Positions 12,701-23,800 of a stretch of DNA of 64,000 nt are shown here, piece after piece. Position numbers and translations under genes: made by a program. Under the pieces are notes generated by a model. It did not search any database. It was not told where the DNA came from and saw only the letters and a program-made list of their open reading frames with translations. The DNA comes from Microthyrium microscopicum (Eukaryota > Ascomycota > Dothideomycetes > Microthyriales > Microthyriaceae), in contig MU004236.1 in assembly GCA_010405405.1 (NCBI GenBank), forward strand, positions 998,070 through 1,062,069, in the 5' to 3' direction. Numbering within the stretch: position 1 is the stretch's first letter; every line of letters begins with the position of its first letter.

Positions 12701-13961
12701 AATCCTTTTTTTGGCGGTAAACAGTCAATGACAGTAGCTATCTCTGCCTGGGACAAATTGCTCAGTCTATCTTGAGCATCGTGCAGATGGTTGCATCCAC
12801 AAGCCCCTTTTATCATTCCTTCAGCAACTTGGGAGTGGTATGATTATTTACACGCTTTCCACGAGTCGAGCATAGCTAATCTAAGAAGCCAATCTGTATG
12901 GTAAGCTGCGGGCCATTCAGTAGGCGAAATGACCGAGTCTTCCAAGTGCTGTCTGCTGACACCAAAGCGAAAAATGTTAATTCTACATGATCAATCGGCT
13001 CGTTCTACACTGCATCGTAGTCGAACTTTGGTCATAGCCACGATTATCTAGGACATTCTGAAAGTCTACGTTTCCTCCAATTAAAAAACTTCAGGCATAG
13101 CAAGTGTGCCTATGAGCACATCTTTTGCTAGCAGTATTCTTAAGGGCGTTGCATATCCCACGCTCAAGAAACAGCCCAGAGGATTGAGCGAGTCACTGAG
13201 AATCGTGTTATTATTACCAATGCTCATAAGTACCCGATTCGCTAATGAGTTGCATATTCAGCCAAGCATCCAGCAAGCGCTTCATTGTTTCCTTTCTTTT
13301 TTCTTGACCCGATAAGGCTGAAACCATGATTGGGTCTGCCAAAGCATCGCCGACTTGAAAGGCAGATCCTTCCCATTAGCTGCAGTATCTGAATTATTGA
13401 TTTGCAGGTGATACCTTCGGTATCCATAGACTCCAAGTCTCAGCCTTTTCGTCTATTCTGGTCAAAGCTGGTACCCGACAAAGTCAATGAAATGACAATT
13501 GCACAACGTATGCGAGATGGCTGGTAACGTGTCACCAATTCGATCTTCGTACTCTTGTCAACTTCGCTAATTTGACTGAAAGTGCTTCTGTTCCTGACTG
13601 GTCCTATTCGGGTAATATCCGCCGAAGGAAAACTCGTGTTGATCGAGAGTGCAATAACTCTCAACTTGTAGGTGACGCAAGACGACATCTGCCTGATGAC
13701 CTCTTATAAGTATATCATCTAAGTTAGGTATGCTTAGTTCACAATACCCTACCGAAGGAGATATGTAAAGAAATCAACACCTCGGAGATTCTGTAAACCG
13801 ACATGGCCCGTTCTGACAAGATAGTATCGTACTCCAGATCTCACAGTGGTTGTCTCGTTCTCTACTGAAGCAACTGTAAAAGATAGGTACAGAGTCCACT
13901 AAAGCAGTGTTCGAGAACCAGCGAGATCTAAGTAGACCGGTAGTTACCGTACAATAGGTCG
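9710..13961. other. Gene-poor interval, possible coding relic at 10815-10985
   Basis: No frame here shows a recognisable family, and no multi-exon gene could be assembled. The minus strand at about 10815-10985 has a stop-free stretch with protein-like composition (it includes LPESLENRWAGSLASVLLEA), followed in another frame by more open sequence down to about 10435, so a decayed gene is possible. Nothing else stands out. Composition is ordinary, so RIP does not explain the lack of genes. Confidence 0.4.
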
Positions 13962-14009
13962 ACAAAATAGATGGCACGTTCCCATCGAGTGCGAGATCTA
14001 CCTTCGTAC
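13962..14009 (+). repeat. Dispersed repeat copy 1 (downstream of CNT gene)
   Basis: Aligns with the copies inside two introns of the neighbouring nucleoside transporter: shared core AAAATAGATGGCACGTTCCC then ATCGA and a later GATCTACC/GATGGCTACC block. It lies about 250 bases beyond the stop codon of the transporter gene. Confidence 0.5.
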
Positions 14010-14261
14010 CGCAAAGAAGAGCCTACTCTATGATTACCATCGTATTCAATATTCTACAGCCTTTTCTGTGGGCTCTGCGGCAAGTAAAGCGGCCGATAAC
14101 AGAACGTACCGCACAGGAGCCAACGAATCTGAAGGGGTAAACCACTTTTTGTAGGTATGAAGAAATGTGTTTATTACGTTACTAGGTTACTAGGAATTTG
14201 TAGGTCAGGTTAAGTAGGTAGGTACTAGGAAAGTGTTCGAAGCTTCTCCCTCACTCAAGTC

Positions 14262-17164
14262 TCACGCTGTAGATGTGCCATTGATAGTTGACATACCCTG
14301 TACCAGGGCTCCTTCGGTGACAAGAAGACCGGCAATTGAAGCAGATGTCAAAGTCGAGATAATGCCGGTTAGAAGTGCACTGACTGCGAGCCGTGAAACG
14401 TCGCCGCTGCGTCCAGGTGCAATCTGGGACAGCACTCCAATCTGGGTTCCAAGGCTGCCCAGGTTGCCAAACCCGCAGAGAGAGTACGTTGCGATGATCC
14501 TGGATCGTGGACTGAGTGATGCGTACAGAGGATTCTGCTGCAGTTGTGTGTATGCCACGAACTCGTTCTCTACGACTTTGATGCCAATCAACCTTGCGAC
14601 CTTCAACAGATCCCCATTCTGGCGAGGCACTCCCAGCAAGAAGGCTAGGGGATAGAAGAGGTAGCCCAGAATGAGTTCCAGAGTCAAGTCGTAATCTCCA
14701 GAAAGGTTTATATAATGGCCGAACCAGGTCAGTAGGCCATCGATTAGTCCGACCAAAGCGATGATGCAGAGTAAAGTGGCAAGAATCATGCCAGCGATCT
14801 TCAAACCGAGCCAAGCGCCTAAAGATTGTTAGCAAATATTACGATAAAGGAGCCAAAAACCCAGTAAATTAGCAGATTTCTCTTCCCGAAGTGACAACCG
14901 ATGAAATGCCATGGGCACCATCGAGTACGATGGGCGCGATCGAATGCAATGGGGCTCATCAGATATGAGAAGAATATCTCGTCAGAGCCAAAATGCTCTT
15001 GAAATCGCACGATTTCGAGATTTCTTGAATCTCTTATCGCACCTTGTGGGAACCATCGAGTGCGATGGGAGTCATAGAATGCGATGGGGCTCATTGAATG
15101 TGATATGAATATCTCGCCAGAGCCAAAAATCTCGTGAAATCGCATGATTTCAAGATTTCTTAGATTCCTGATCGCAGCTTGTGGGAACCGTCGAGTGCGA
15201 TGGGAGCCATAGAATGCGATGAGGCTCATCAGATGGGAGATGAATATCTTGTCAGAGCCAAAAATCTCGTGAAATCGCGAAATTTCGAGATTTTCTGGAT
15301 TTCTGATCGCATCTTGTGGCAACCATCGAGTGCGATGGGAGCCAATGAATGCGATGGGAGCCATCAAGTGTTTTGGGGATTTGGGTTTGGATAAGAAAAT
15401 GGGTGCTTACCGTTGGCAAAAGCGTGCAAACCGTTGCTGGCTTTGTCGTCATCTTTCGGTACAGTGACGTTTCCAGCTGTCAACGTCTCTTCCGTCTCTG
15501 GATATCGCAGTTTTGAAACTGCGAGCGAGGCTGGAATTGACATTACGCTATTTTTGTCAGTGTTTAACAGGTGCGATGCTGGCCATCAAAGCTGCTCTCG
15601 ACACTTACCAGCTCGAAATCAGGACCTGGCCACTGACACCTAGATTGATATATGCCACGAGTACGCTTCCGGCAATTGTCGCGAATCCCGAGGCCATAAT
15701 TTGGTGGATTTCAGCTTTAGTGAGATGTTGAACAAACGGCTTGATCAGCATTGCTGATTCTCCTTGACCGATGAATGGAGATGCTGCGGCTACCACGGCT
15801 TCTGCGCCTGAGACTCGCATACTCCAGAAGAAGAAAACCGCAAATTTGCCGATAAACCATTGGAGTATTCCCCTATTGGCTGAGATTAGACACATCTCTC
15901 AGGTGAGTAAAATAAATGGCATGCTCCCATCGACTTCGATGGCTACCACCACACTTTCTAAATAGAAGATGCTGTGGCTCCCATGCACTTGTTTAAGCAT
16001 ACGATGGGAGCCAACGCCATCGATAATAAAGCGTAGTCGATGGCAGCCATCGAAGCTGATGGCAGTGGGAGTGTTTAGACATACCAGTAGTAAAACAGTT
16101 GAACCAATGCCACGAAGAACACTATGGCAGGCAAAACTGATGACAAAAACCAATGGAGATCCGGGACTTTGTCGCTGGTAAGGAAAACTACACCTTTGTT
16201 TGCAAATCCAAGCAATGAACGGCATAATTCCGAGATAAAATTGAAAATGTCGAATCCAGCTTTAGTGCGAAGTACGAATAAGGCAACCAAAAACTGGACC
16301 AACATTCCCATGATTACTGTATGCCATCGGATTGCTTTCCGATTCCGGGAGGTTGCTGTTAGCCCTGCCAAAAACACTGCCAAACCGAAGAGGCTGACTG
16401 CCCGATTTGCACGGGTGTTGTCGAGTGCTTCCGGACTCGCCATAGCGCCGACTACGATCACGATAATCGTGATTAGAGCAGCGATGGGTAGTCTTGCTTT
16501 TTCAGGAAGGAGGTCTCGAATTCGCACGGCGCTTTGCTTCCAGATCCAGCGCAGGACGCGCATCAATGGCGTAACGGGAACATAGAAGGTGAGGATGCGA
16601 AGGCAAACGCATAACCAGAGTAGAAGTGGGACCCGCCAATTCAGGTCGTGTCTGTGTAACACTAAGCCAGTGATCCACCACCTATATATTCAATATTAGC
16701 AAGAAACTCTCGAAAATGGCAATAGTTGGAATCAGCAAAATAAACGACATGTTCCCATCAACGCCGATGGCTGATAGCAGACCTTCTCGATAGTAGATGT
16801 TATGTCTCCCATCGTATCTGAACAGCCGTAAAGAATTGAATGCCTCCATCGAGGAAGCTCTCGTAACGGATGGAAATCATTCAAAGTTGATGGCAAACAT
16901 CGTTGTTGATGGGAGCGGGCCAGTTTTTGAGGATTGAACATACCCGGTAAATAACAAGACAATGACAACGTGAAGCAATATCTTTGGCCACTTGCTGCGG
17001 AATTTCTGGTGCTCAATCACTGGTTCCTCATTGCTGCTATGAGACGGGGGTGCTTCGACGGTGTGTAATTGTTGAACTTTCTCATTGACTTGCGAAGGCT
17101 GGGTTGGGTTGGACAGGACATTGGCGTTTCTTCGTGAGGACTCTGCTTCGGCCAAGGGCTCCAT
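14262..17164 (-). CDS. Concentrative nucleoside transporter (CNT family)
   Basis: Plasma-membrane symporter for nucleosides, driven by H+ or Na+. Five exons: 16944-17164, 16085-16681, 15609-15872, 15411-15547, 14262-14818; introns of 262, 212, 61 and 592 bases; 591 residues. Exon joins restore conserved text such as [55 protein letters not shown] and [16 protein letters not shown]. The core signature is [19 protein letters not shown], with [10 protein letters not shown] and [16 protein letters not shown] later, all typical of CNT proteins. The N-terminal 60 residues are hydrophilic and cytosolic. Three of its four introns are far longer than the roughly 50 bases usual here and carry repeats (separate entries). 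The ATG at 17164 gives [10 protein letters not shown]; there is upstream open frame but no better start. Confidence 0.92.
14894..15365. repeat. 135-base tandem repeat array inside CNT intron 4
   Basis: Full units at 14917-15051, 15052-15186 and 15187-15321 plus a partial unit 15322-15365 and a ragged start before 14917. Each full unit is exactly 135 bases with no indels between copies. Every unit begins with two or three diverged subrepeats of about 20 bases of the type ATCGAGTGCGATGGGAGCC. Because 135 is divisible by three, one minus-strand frame stays open across the whole array (14819-15367), giving 45-residue repeats; this frame is not continuous with the preceding CNT exon, which meets a stop 16 codons into the intron. 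Confidence 0.9.
15906..15998 (+). repeat. Dispersed repeat copy 2, inside CNT intron 2
   Basis: About 80 bases alignable, at roughly 70-75 percent identity by eye, with the segment in intron 1 (16735-16815). The core is AAAATAAATGGCATGCTCCC followed by ATCGA and CGATGGCTACC. The rest of the intron has further GATGGGAGCC and GGCAGCCATCGA motifs, related to the subrepeat in intron 4. Confidence 0.65.
16735..16815 (+). repeat. Dispersed repeat copy 3, inside CNT intron 1
   Basis: Core AAAATAAACGACATGTTCCC followed by ATCAACGCCGATGGCTGAT. Matches the intron 2 copy mainly with transitions. Later in the same intron a GTTGATGGGAGCGGGCCAG segment matches a segment upstream of the gene at about 17660. 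Confidence 0.65.
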
Positions 17165-18407
17165 AGTGATGTGTTGCGTCCAGAACTTGAATGATGTGCG
17201 TGAAGTGCGAGTATGAATGATAAGTCGGAAGCGTGAGGTTGGATGATGTATCTGATGCGTGAGGTATACAGCTTTCGAGAATCGCGGACTTGAAGTTGTA
17301 TTGGTGTCACCTTGCACAGAGAGGCGAATTTTCGCAGGAGCAGCTGGCCTTTTCTAGTGAGTTGGCAAGGGAGCCAGCTACGTAGGTACTTAGGCAAGAG
17401 TGTGCGGAAGGTATTATTGAGTAGAACCGTGGTTGAACTCCATTTCGTGGTTAGTGGTTACCACGACGCCTAGGTCCCAAAGTGGGCAACACAGTGTGTT
17501 TTGACATCCAACCACTTCGCTGGCTGGGCATCGCCTTCTGTGAAGTTAGAATCGTTGCCTGCCCATCACACTTGATAAAATGAAGCCAGTTTAACGACGT
17601 CGATGGGTAGGAGCATACTCGATAACCAAGCATAGTATGTGGCAGCCGGCGAGGTCGATGGGAGCATGGCCGGTTTCTGTTATTGAGCTGCCTTTGACAA
17701 TTGGACACTGAGTATAGTTGAATTCGACAGCTGATCGTTTTCAATTGACGTGAAAGTTAAATATATCGTCTAAGTTTGTTCTTTTCATTTGGAAAGATGT
17801 TCTCTCCAGTGTCTGGAGGATCAAACCGTCCACGATGAAGTACCTTGGGTGGGTACACATCGACCGCATGAATAGTTGTTTTGAAGTTTCGACGTACAAA
17901 GGGTGATACTATCGTCTGCTTTTGAGACGAGTAGTCAAGTAACCTATCTGACATGTATCGTGTGGTCGATCGGCTCCAAAGCTTTCGATATCTGGTGTTC
18001 GTTTTGGCTCTACACCCGTGCCGGTTGAAGAACGACTTGAAAATTCGAGTGTCCTTGTTCTTTGAACCGATACTTCTTCAGCAAGCTGTAGCACCATGCG
18101 AGCATATGGTCTCCAGACCACTCCCTTGGATATTGTAGAGTTCACCAGGGATATGATCACAGTTACCGACCATAATAGCCGTGACCATTTCGAACAGTTA
18201 CCAGCGAGGAGGTTTATTATATACAGCTCTCTAATTGGGTGGCAGTCGGCTTAGTCTAACCCTATTAAATAGCATTGTTCTTGAAAATGAGCGAAACCGG
18301 CTAAACCGATACATTAGCCGGGCGACCTATATTACCCTTGTAGGTGAAGTTATGGTACAATGTGGGAGTGTTGAAACTGCTTAAACCATTACAACACAAT
18401 AGTTCCG
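17165..18407. other. Intergenic region between CNT and P450 genes
   Basis: Divergent promoter interval. At about 17545-17690 there is a weak fourth copy of the dispersed repeat (GTCGATGGGAGCATGGCCGG and flanking text) that resembles CNT intron 1. No credible gene was found. Confidence 0.5.
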
Positions 18408-19876
18408 ATGGCAGAAGTTATTCATCCAGGCTGGAATATCGACAATAGTGCGGCTGTTGTAAGCGATGATCCCGAGAAAATATACAAAGAGTGGGATTAC
18501 ATGCGCTCGCAATGTCCTGTTGCTCACGTCAATCGTCATGATGGCTACTGGATATTGACCAAGTAGGTTCACTATATCGAGATATTGAAAAGTTGACTGA
18601 TTTTTGCAGACATGAAGATATCAAGAACTGCGCTCTGGATTCCGATACTTTCATTTCTTCAGTGTGTGCCATCGTACCTTCAGACCCGCGAGGAATCCGT
18701 CGTCCACCCCTGAAATTCGATGGCAAAGATCATACTCCTTACCGAACTGCGTTGGATCGGACACTGAAAGCTTCGAGATTGAAGCGACTAGAGCCAGTGC
18801 TTCAAAAACATTGCGACGATGAATTGCAACCACTTCTCGACAGAGGTGAAGGCGACATTTGCCAGGAGTTTGCATCGAATTTCTGCGGATGGGTTGAAAG
18901 TGTCTGGTTGAATTTGGATCCTAAGAACGGAAAGATGTTGGCAGATAGTGTGAACCCCTTCGTACAGTCTTGGAGAACTGGTGATTGGGACGGAGTAAAA
19001 CGTGGATCCGAGGCATTCTATGTCATTGCAAGAGATGTTATTGCAGATCGTCAAAAAGCATTGCGCGACCCAGAGGAAGATCCAGCATCAAGTCTGATAT
19101 TAGAAAGAGACTCTGAAGGCAAGCCTCTAGACGAGTTCCATCTTGTGTAAGCAACAATATTTGGCTCCATGTCTGTGGGAATGACAGCTGACAATCACAG
19201 GGGATGTATTCGGCAAAGCCTGATCGTTTCCATGGTGGCTCCCCCAATCTTGATCTCCGCCATGACGAATCATTTGTCTAAGGACAAAGAGTTACAGAAC
19301 CAGCTGCGCAACAATCCAGAACTGCAAAATGCCGCGATCGAAGAGTTTGTGCGGCTGTATACCCCATACAGGGGATTTGCTCGCACGGCTACTCATGATG
19401 TTGAGATTTCGGGACAGGCAATCCCACAAGACGAGCCCATGACCATGACTTACGCGGCAGGTAATCGAGACCCCTCGGTTTTCTCTGAGCCAGACAAGTT
19501 TATCCTTAATCGCCCAAATATAACAGCTCACCTGGGCTTTGGAAAAGGCCGACATCGGTGTGCCGGCATGCCGTTGGCGCGGATGATCCTGAAAGTGTTT
19601 TTGAGAACGATATTGGAGAAAACTACGGATTGGGATGTGAACAGTAATGCCTTGCATTACGCTCGCCTACCCGAAATGTGAGTCAATGGTGTAATGTTAT
19701 CGTCCCTTGATCATTGATGATTGCTTGAATGACTTTCCATCCAAATTGGGGGAATTCGTGTCTCAAGCGTTCAGCAAATGTTGACAAATATTACAATTGC
19801 TCTGATGATCTTACACTGACATATTACCAGCGGTATAATCGGTTGCCCAACCAAATTTCACACCAAGATGGCCTGA
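18408..19876 (+). CDS. Cytochrome P450, short soluble (bacterial-like) type
   Basis: Haem-thiolate monooxygenase-fold protein. Four exons: 18408-18562, 18610-19146, 19201-19677, 19831-19876; introns 47, 54 and 153 bases; 404 residues. It begins MAEVIHPGWNI with no N-terminal membrane anchor, and the length suits a soluble bacterial-type P450. The K-helix ExxR is EFVR, and the haem loop is FGKGRHRCAG with the ligand Cys near residue 351. The I-helix region reads SLIVSMVAPPILIS and lacks the usual acid-Thr pair used in oxygen activation, so the chemistry may be atypical. The last exon of 46 bases is supported by restored family-like text (YARLPEMGIIGCPTKF) and a good acceptor; without it the frame stops right at a GTGAGT donor. 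Substrate unknown; the neighbours give no cluster context. Confidence 0.88.
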
Positions 19877-20504
19877 GGTGACGTGGAAAGAGGCGTCCTA
19901 GATGTGGTCCTAATGACATTTGATGAGCGTCCGAGTTGAGCTTATATCGAAGCAAGGATTAGACATGCTGTTATGGTCTTTGCAGAATCGGGAATGGCCT
20001 AATAAAAAACTAGTTGGGAAACCGTTTTTATGATCCATGTTAGTCAGTGTAAATGTGTTCATCGTCAAAGATCTCCATCCATAATCAAAGGGCTCCTTTC
20101 TCAAGCTTCGGGTCACTGTCATCCGGAGCAGCACCCGTTGAAGGTTTTGAACTTGAGCGCCTGCCTCAAGTGGTCATCATGTACTTCTGTATTGCGTGCT
20201 CCAGCTTACGGCACCTCTGAGATGTACGCCCTGATTGTAGTATGATAGGTAATGAAAGCTGTGCATTGAAGACCACTGTGCCCTTTACTCGGCAGTATTT
20301 TGCGGTCCTCATCGTAGAATGAATGTTGATGTATACAAGGTTGGATAAGTACGGTAGTCTGTTGAGAATAGAAAAATTGAGGAGAAGTTACCAAGAATTG
20401 TTTCTAACACAACCGCTAAAAGCGGGAGTGGCTTGGATGTTTCAAAGGTATCCTGGTTCCGTCTAACCACGTGGGACTAGCGGCTTATGTATGATAGGGC
20501 GTCC
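19877..20504. other. Intergenic flank of Copia copy B
   Basis: Ordinary composition right up to the target-site duplication. No gene or repeat recognised apart from the 3' flank of the P450 gene. Confidence 0.5.
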
Positions 20505-20509
20505 CTAGT
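20505..20509. repeat. Left target-site duplication CTAGT
   Basis: Five bases directly before the LTR start TGACAG, repeated at 27857-27861 directly after the right LTR end GTCA. Five-base duplications are usual for Copia insertion. Confidence 0.9.
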
Positions 20510-20804
20510 TGACAGAAGGTTCGTTCTAAACCCTAGATCCGCGCTAGTCCTAATCTAGGATTAGGAAATGGAAATACCAAAATTTGGCCTTTATTAGCTA
20601 TTATATCTTTTTGCCTTTTCTACCCCTTTTTATATATTACTTTTGCCTCTATTATAGCCTAAATTCTAGGCTTTAAGAAGATATATTTTATATCTTTAAT
20701 AGAGTATAAATACTATAGTTATTATAGTAGTTAGTTAATTAGATTCTTTAATATTCTCTTTACTAATTCTATATTCCTTAAGCTATATAGATTATATTCT
20801 ATTA
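20510..20804 (+). repeat. Left LTR of Copia copy B
   Basis: 295 bases. The outer 80 bases have normal composition and include the palindrome CCTAATCTAGGATTAGG; the inner part is AT-converted. Aligns without gaps to 27562-27856. Confidence 0.92.
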
Positions 20805-20822
20805 GTTATAAGCCTAGTATTT
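20805..20822 (+). promoter_or_regulatory. Probable primer binding site of Copia copy B
   Basis: Starts at the first base after the LTR and reads GTTATAAGCCTAG. Allowing for transitions, this matches the complement of the anticodon stem-loop of initiator tRNA-Met, as in copia-type elements that prime from a tRNA half rather than the tRNA 3' end. The same sequence lies next to the LTR of copy A at about 4510-4526. Confidence 0.6.
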
Positions 20823-23800
20823 TAATATATCTTTATTATTTTATTATTTTATATGTAAATCTCTTATAAACTATATTATTATAATTTCCTAAATTCTAAC
20901 TATTACTATATACTAATTTTAGTATTAAAACTTACTTATTAAGTTATAAATTAATTTATAATATTACTTCTAAACTTATAATTATTACTAAAGCTAGAAT
21001 TATTTTCTAGAGCTACTACTCCTTTAAGTTAAAGTTAAAAAATACTTTACTTTATCTATTTCTCTTTATAGTAACTTATACTTCTTTTTATTACTTTACT
21101 ATTTATAATACCTATTTAAATTATTAAAAAGTAATAAAAGAACCTTATTACGTTATTTAATAATAAGAAAGAGTAAAGAATTAGTAAATTAAATTAAAAA
21201 ATTATCTAAAGAGGCAATTCTATAAACCTTAAGAATATAAATATTCTTCTATCCTCTTCTCTTTTTCTCTTTTTCTTCTCTTTTTTATTATATACTTTAA
21301 GCTTTATATCTTTATTAGTACTTTTCTTACTATATTTAGTATTTATATAACCTTTACTATTAAGCTCTTAGTATATTCTTATCTTTAATAGTCTTTAAAA
21401 GCTATTACTTCCTTAAATTCTTAATACGTTAATAGCTTTAATATTAATAGTACTAAAATATACTAATAGCCTTAGTATTTATAGAAGTAAAGTATAAGTA
21501 ATACTTCTTACTACTTTTAATTACTATTTAGTCTTTTAGTCTTTAATAGTTCTTTTACTACTATTACTTCCTTAACTTTAAAGACTTAACTACTAATAGT
21601 CCTTATCTTTAAAGACTTAACCTCTTTACTACCTTAGTATATTAATAGCCTTAGTATTAATAGTATAAGAATATGCTAATAGCCTTAGTATTAGTAGTAC
21701 TAAATAATGCCTTCTAACTCCTTAATAATAACTATATTATTATACTTACTACTTTCTTTCTTATAAACCTAAGCTATTAAGTAAGTCTCTTAGAAAAACT
21801 TACTATTAGTATTATATAAATTACTACTATTATTCCTTAACTTTAAAGACTTAACTTTTTTACTATCTTAGCTATAGTAGTACTAAAACCTATGCTACTT
21901 TTAAGTATATTCTAAATTTCTATAAAATATTATTAGTAATCTTACTATTACTAACTTAATCTTAGTACTTTAGTCTAAGCTTAATATATTATAACTAAAA
22001 GATATATTTAGTAAAAATATATAAGTATTTAATTATTCTATATTCTATTCCTAAGTAAAGTAGAAGAAGTATTTAGTAAAAATATATAAGTATCTAATTA
22101 TTTTATATTTTATTCTTAAGTAAAGAGATATAATGTTAGGCTTAAACTACTTAAAGAGAAAATCTTAGAGGCCTAAAGAGTATAAATATCTTTCTTTCCT
22201 TACTTATTCTTCTTCTTTTTTTCTTCTTTTTTTATATTAAGGTAGTATCTCTTAAATAGAAGTATAGAGATACTAAGGTAGTATCTCTTAAATAAAGTAA
22301 TAACTTACTAAAAGTACCTATTATAAGCTTATATATACTCTCTCTAAATAGACTTAACGTAAATTACTTAAATAAGTAATTCCTTAATCCTTAGGAGTAT
22401 AAAATACTTTTTTCCTTTTCTTTTTTACTTCTCTTTCTTTTTTTTCTATATATTAAGATAGTTTCTCTAAATTAAAAGAATCTCTAAAATAGCCTACTAA
22501 GCTAAAAGAATAAGCTATAGTAACTTAATATAGTAGTAATATTCTTACTTCTTAATTAGAGTAATATTAGAAATATTAGTTTTTATAAAAAGCTAAGTAT
22601 TATTCCTAAATATACTATATAAATTCTATAGAAAAATTACTTAAAATAGTAACTATTAAAAATCTTTCTATAATAGTTATATTAAAGAATAATAATAATT
22701 AGTATACTTAGATTAACTCTATAAAATAGTAGGTATATGCTCTAAATATATAAGATTATATTAATTTAAAAGGAACTAGTTTTTCTTTAAAAAAATTAGT
22801 ATGCCTATCTAAAATATGCTTAGTAGAACCTACTATTTCTTAAATATTTATAAAGAATAGTAAAGATTAGCTTACTTAAATAATAAAGTTAATTCCTACT
22901 TAAGAATATAATATTTTATTATAAATATATAATTTAAACTACTAAAAGTATTAAAATACTAAAAATGCTATAGTTAAGATTAATAACTTCCTAAATAAAA
23001 TAGTATCTAAAAGCCTTTAGAACTATATTACTAATATCTTTAAGGCTTAAGATATACTTTAGGTACTTTAAAAAGATATTTATTCTTTTTAAATTAGTAT
23101 AATCTTAAAGCTAGATAAAGAATTTAATACTTTAAGAAAGAGGCATAAATAGTAAGAACTATAACTCTAGTTAACTTACTAAATATTTCTTTAAAGAGAA
23201 AGTTCCCTTTATAATAAGGATAAAATCTTTAAGAAATAGCTTATAAATATCTTTATAAATACTACTTAAGCTCTCTACCTTAGTACCTAAATATAGTTTA
23301 CTTATTATTATATAAAAAATAAATAACTTACTCTTTTAGAGTATATTAAGAAGTATTAGACTATCTATAATAAAAAAACTATACTAGTATTATAATCTAG
23401 TATTACTTTTACTACTATTCTTAATAAAAAGACTTAAAAAGAGATATCTTAACCTAAGAAAACTTCTTTAAATATAAATACTTATTAACCTTTCTTAATA
23501 TCTAAATTATAAAGTTCTTAAAAGAATAAAAAGATAGTTCCTCTTTACCTTTATAGTAAGATAAAATACTATAATAATTATTTTTATCTTTAACTTAATA
23601 AACGTCTAAATAAATAGTATCCTAATCTTAAAGTAAAAGTAAAAATTAAGAAAAGCCTTAAGAATTCTTAGCTTAAAGCAAAAGTTAATTATATTCTTAA
23701 AATAAGTTAAGATTAAGAGTATAGTAATAATAACTAACTACCTAAATTAATTAAATATATAGGTATTAGAATAGTAGTTATAAGAGTTATAATATCTATA

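Noticed and set aside
14917-15365. CRISPR-like array
   Set aside because: Units are contiguous 135-base tandem copies without unique spacers, in a eukaryotic intron.
14819-15367. 182-codon open frame as a separate protein gene
   Set aside because: It lies in an intron of the nucleoside transporter, is made of a tandem repeat whose period is a multiple of three, and has no independent gene signals. Kept only as a curiosity.
18408-19876. Secondary-metabolite cluster around the P450
   Set aside because: Neighbours are a nucleoside transporter and a dead retrotransposon; no synthase, tailoring enzyme or cluster regulator is present.
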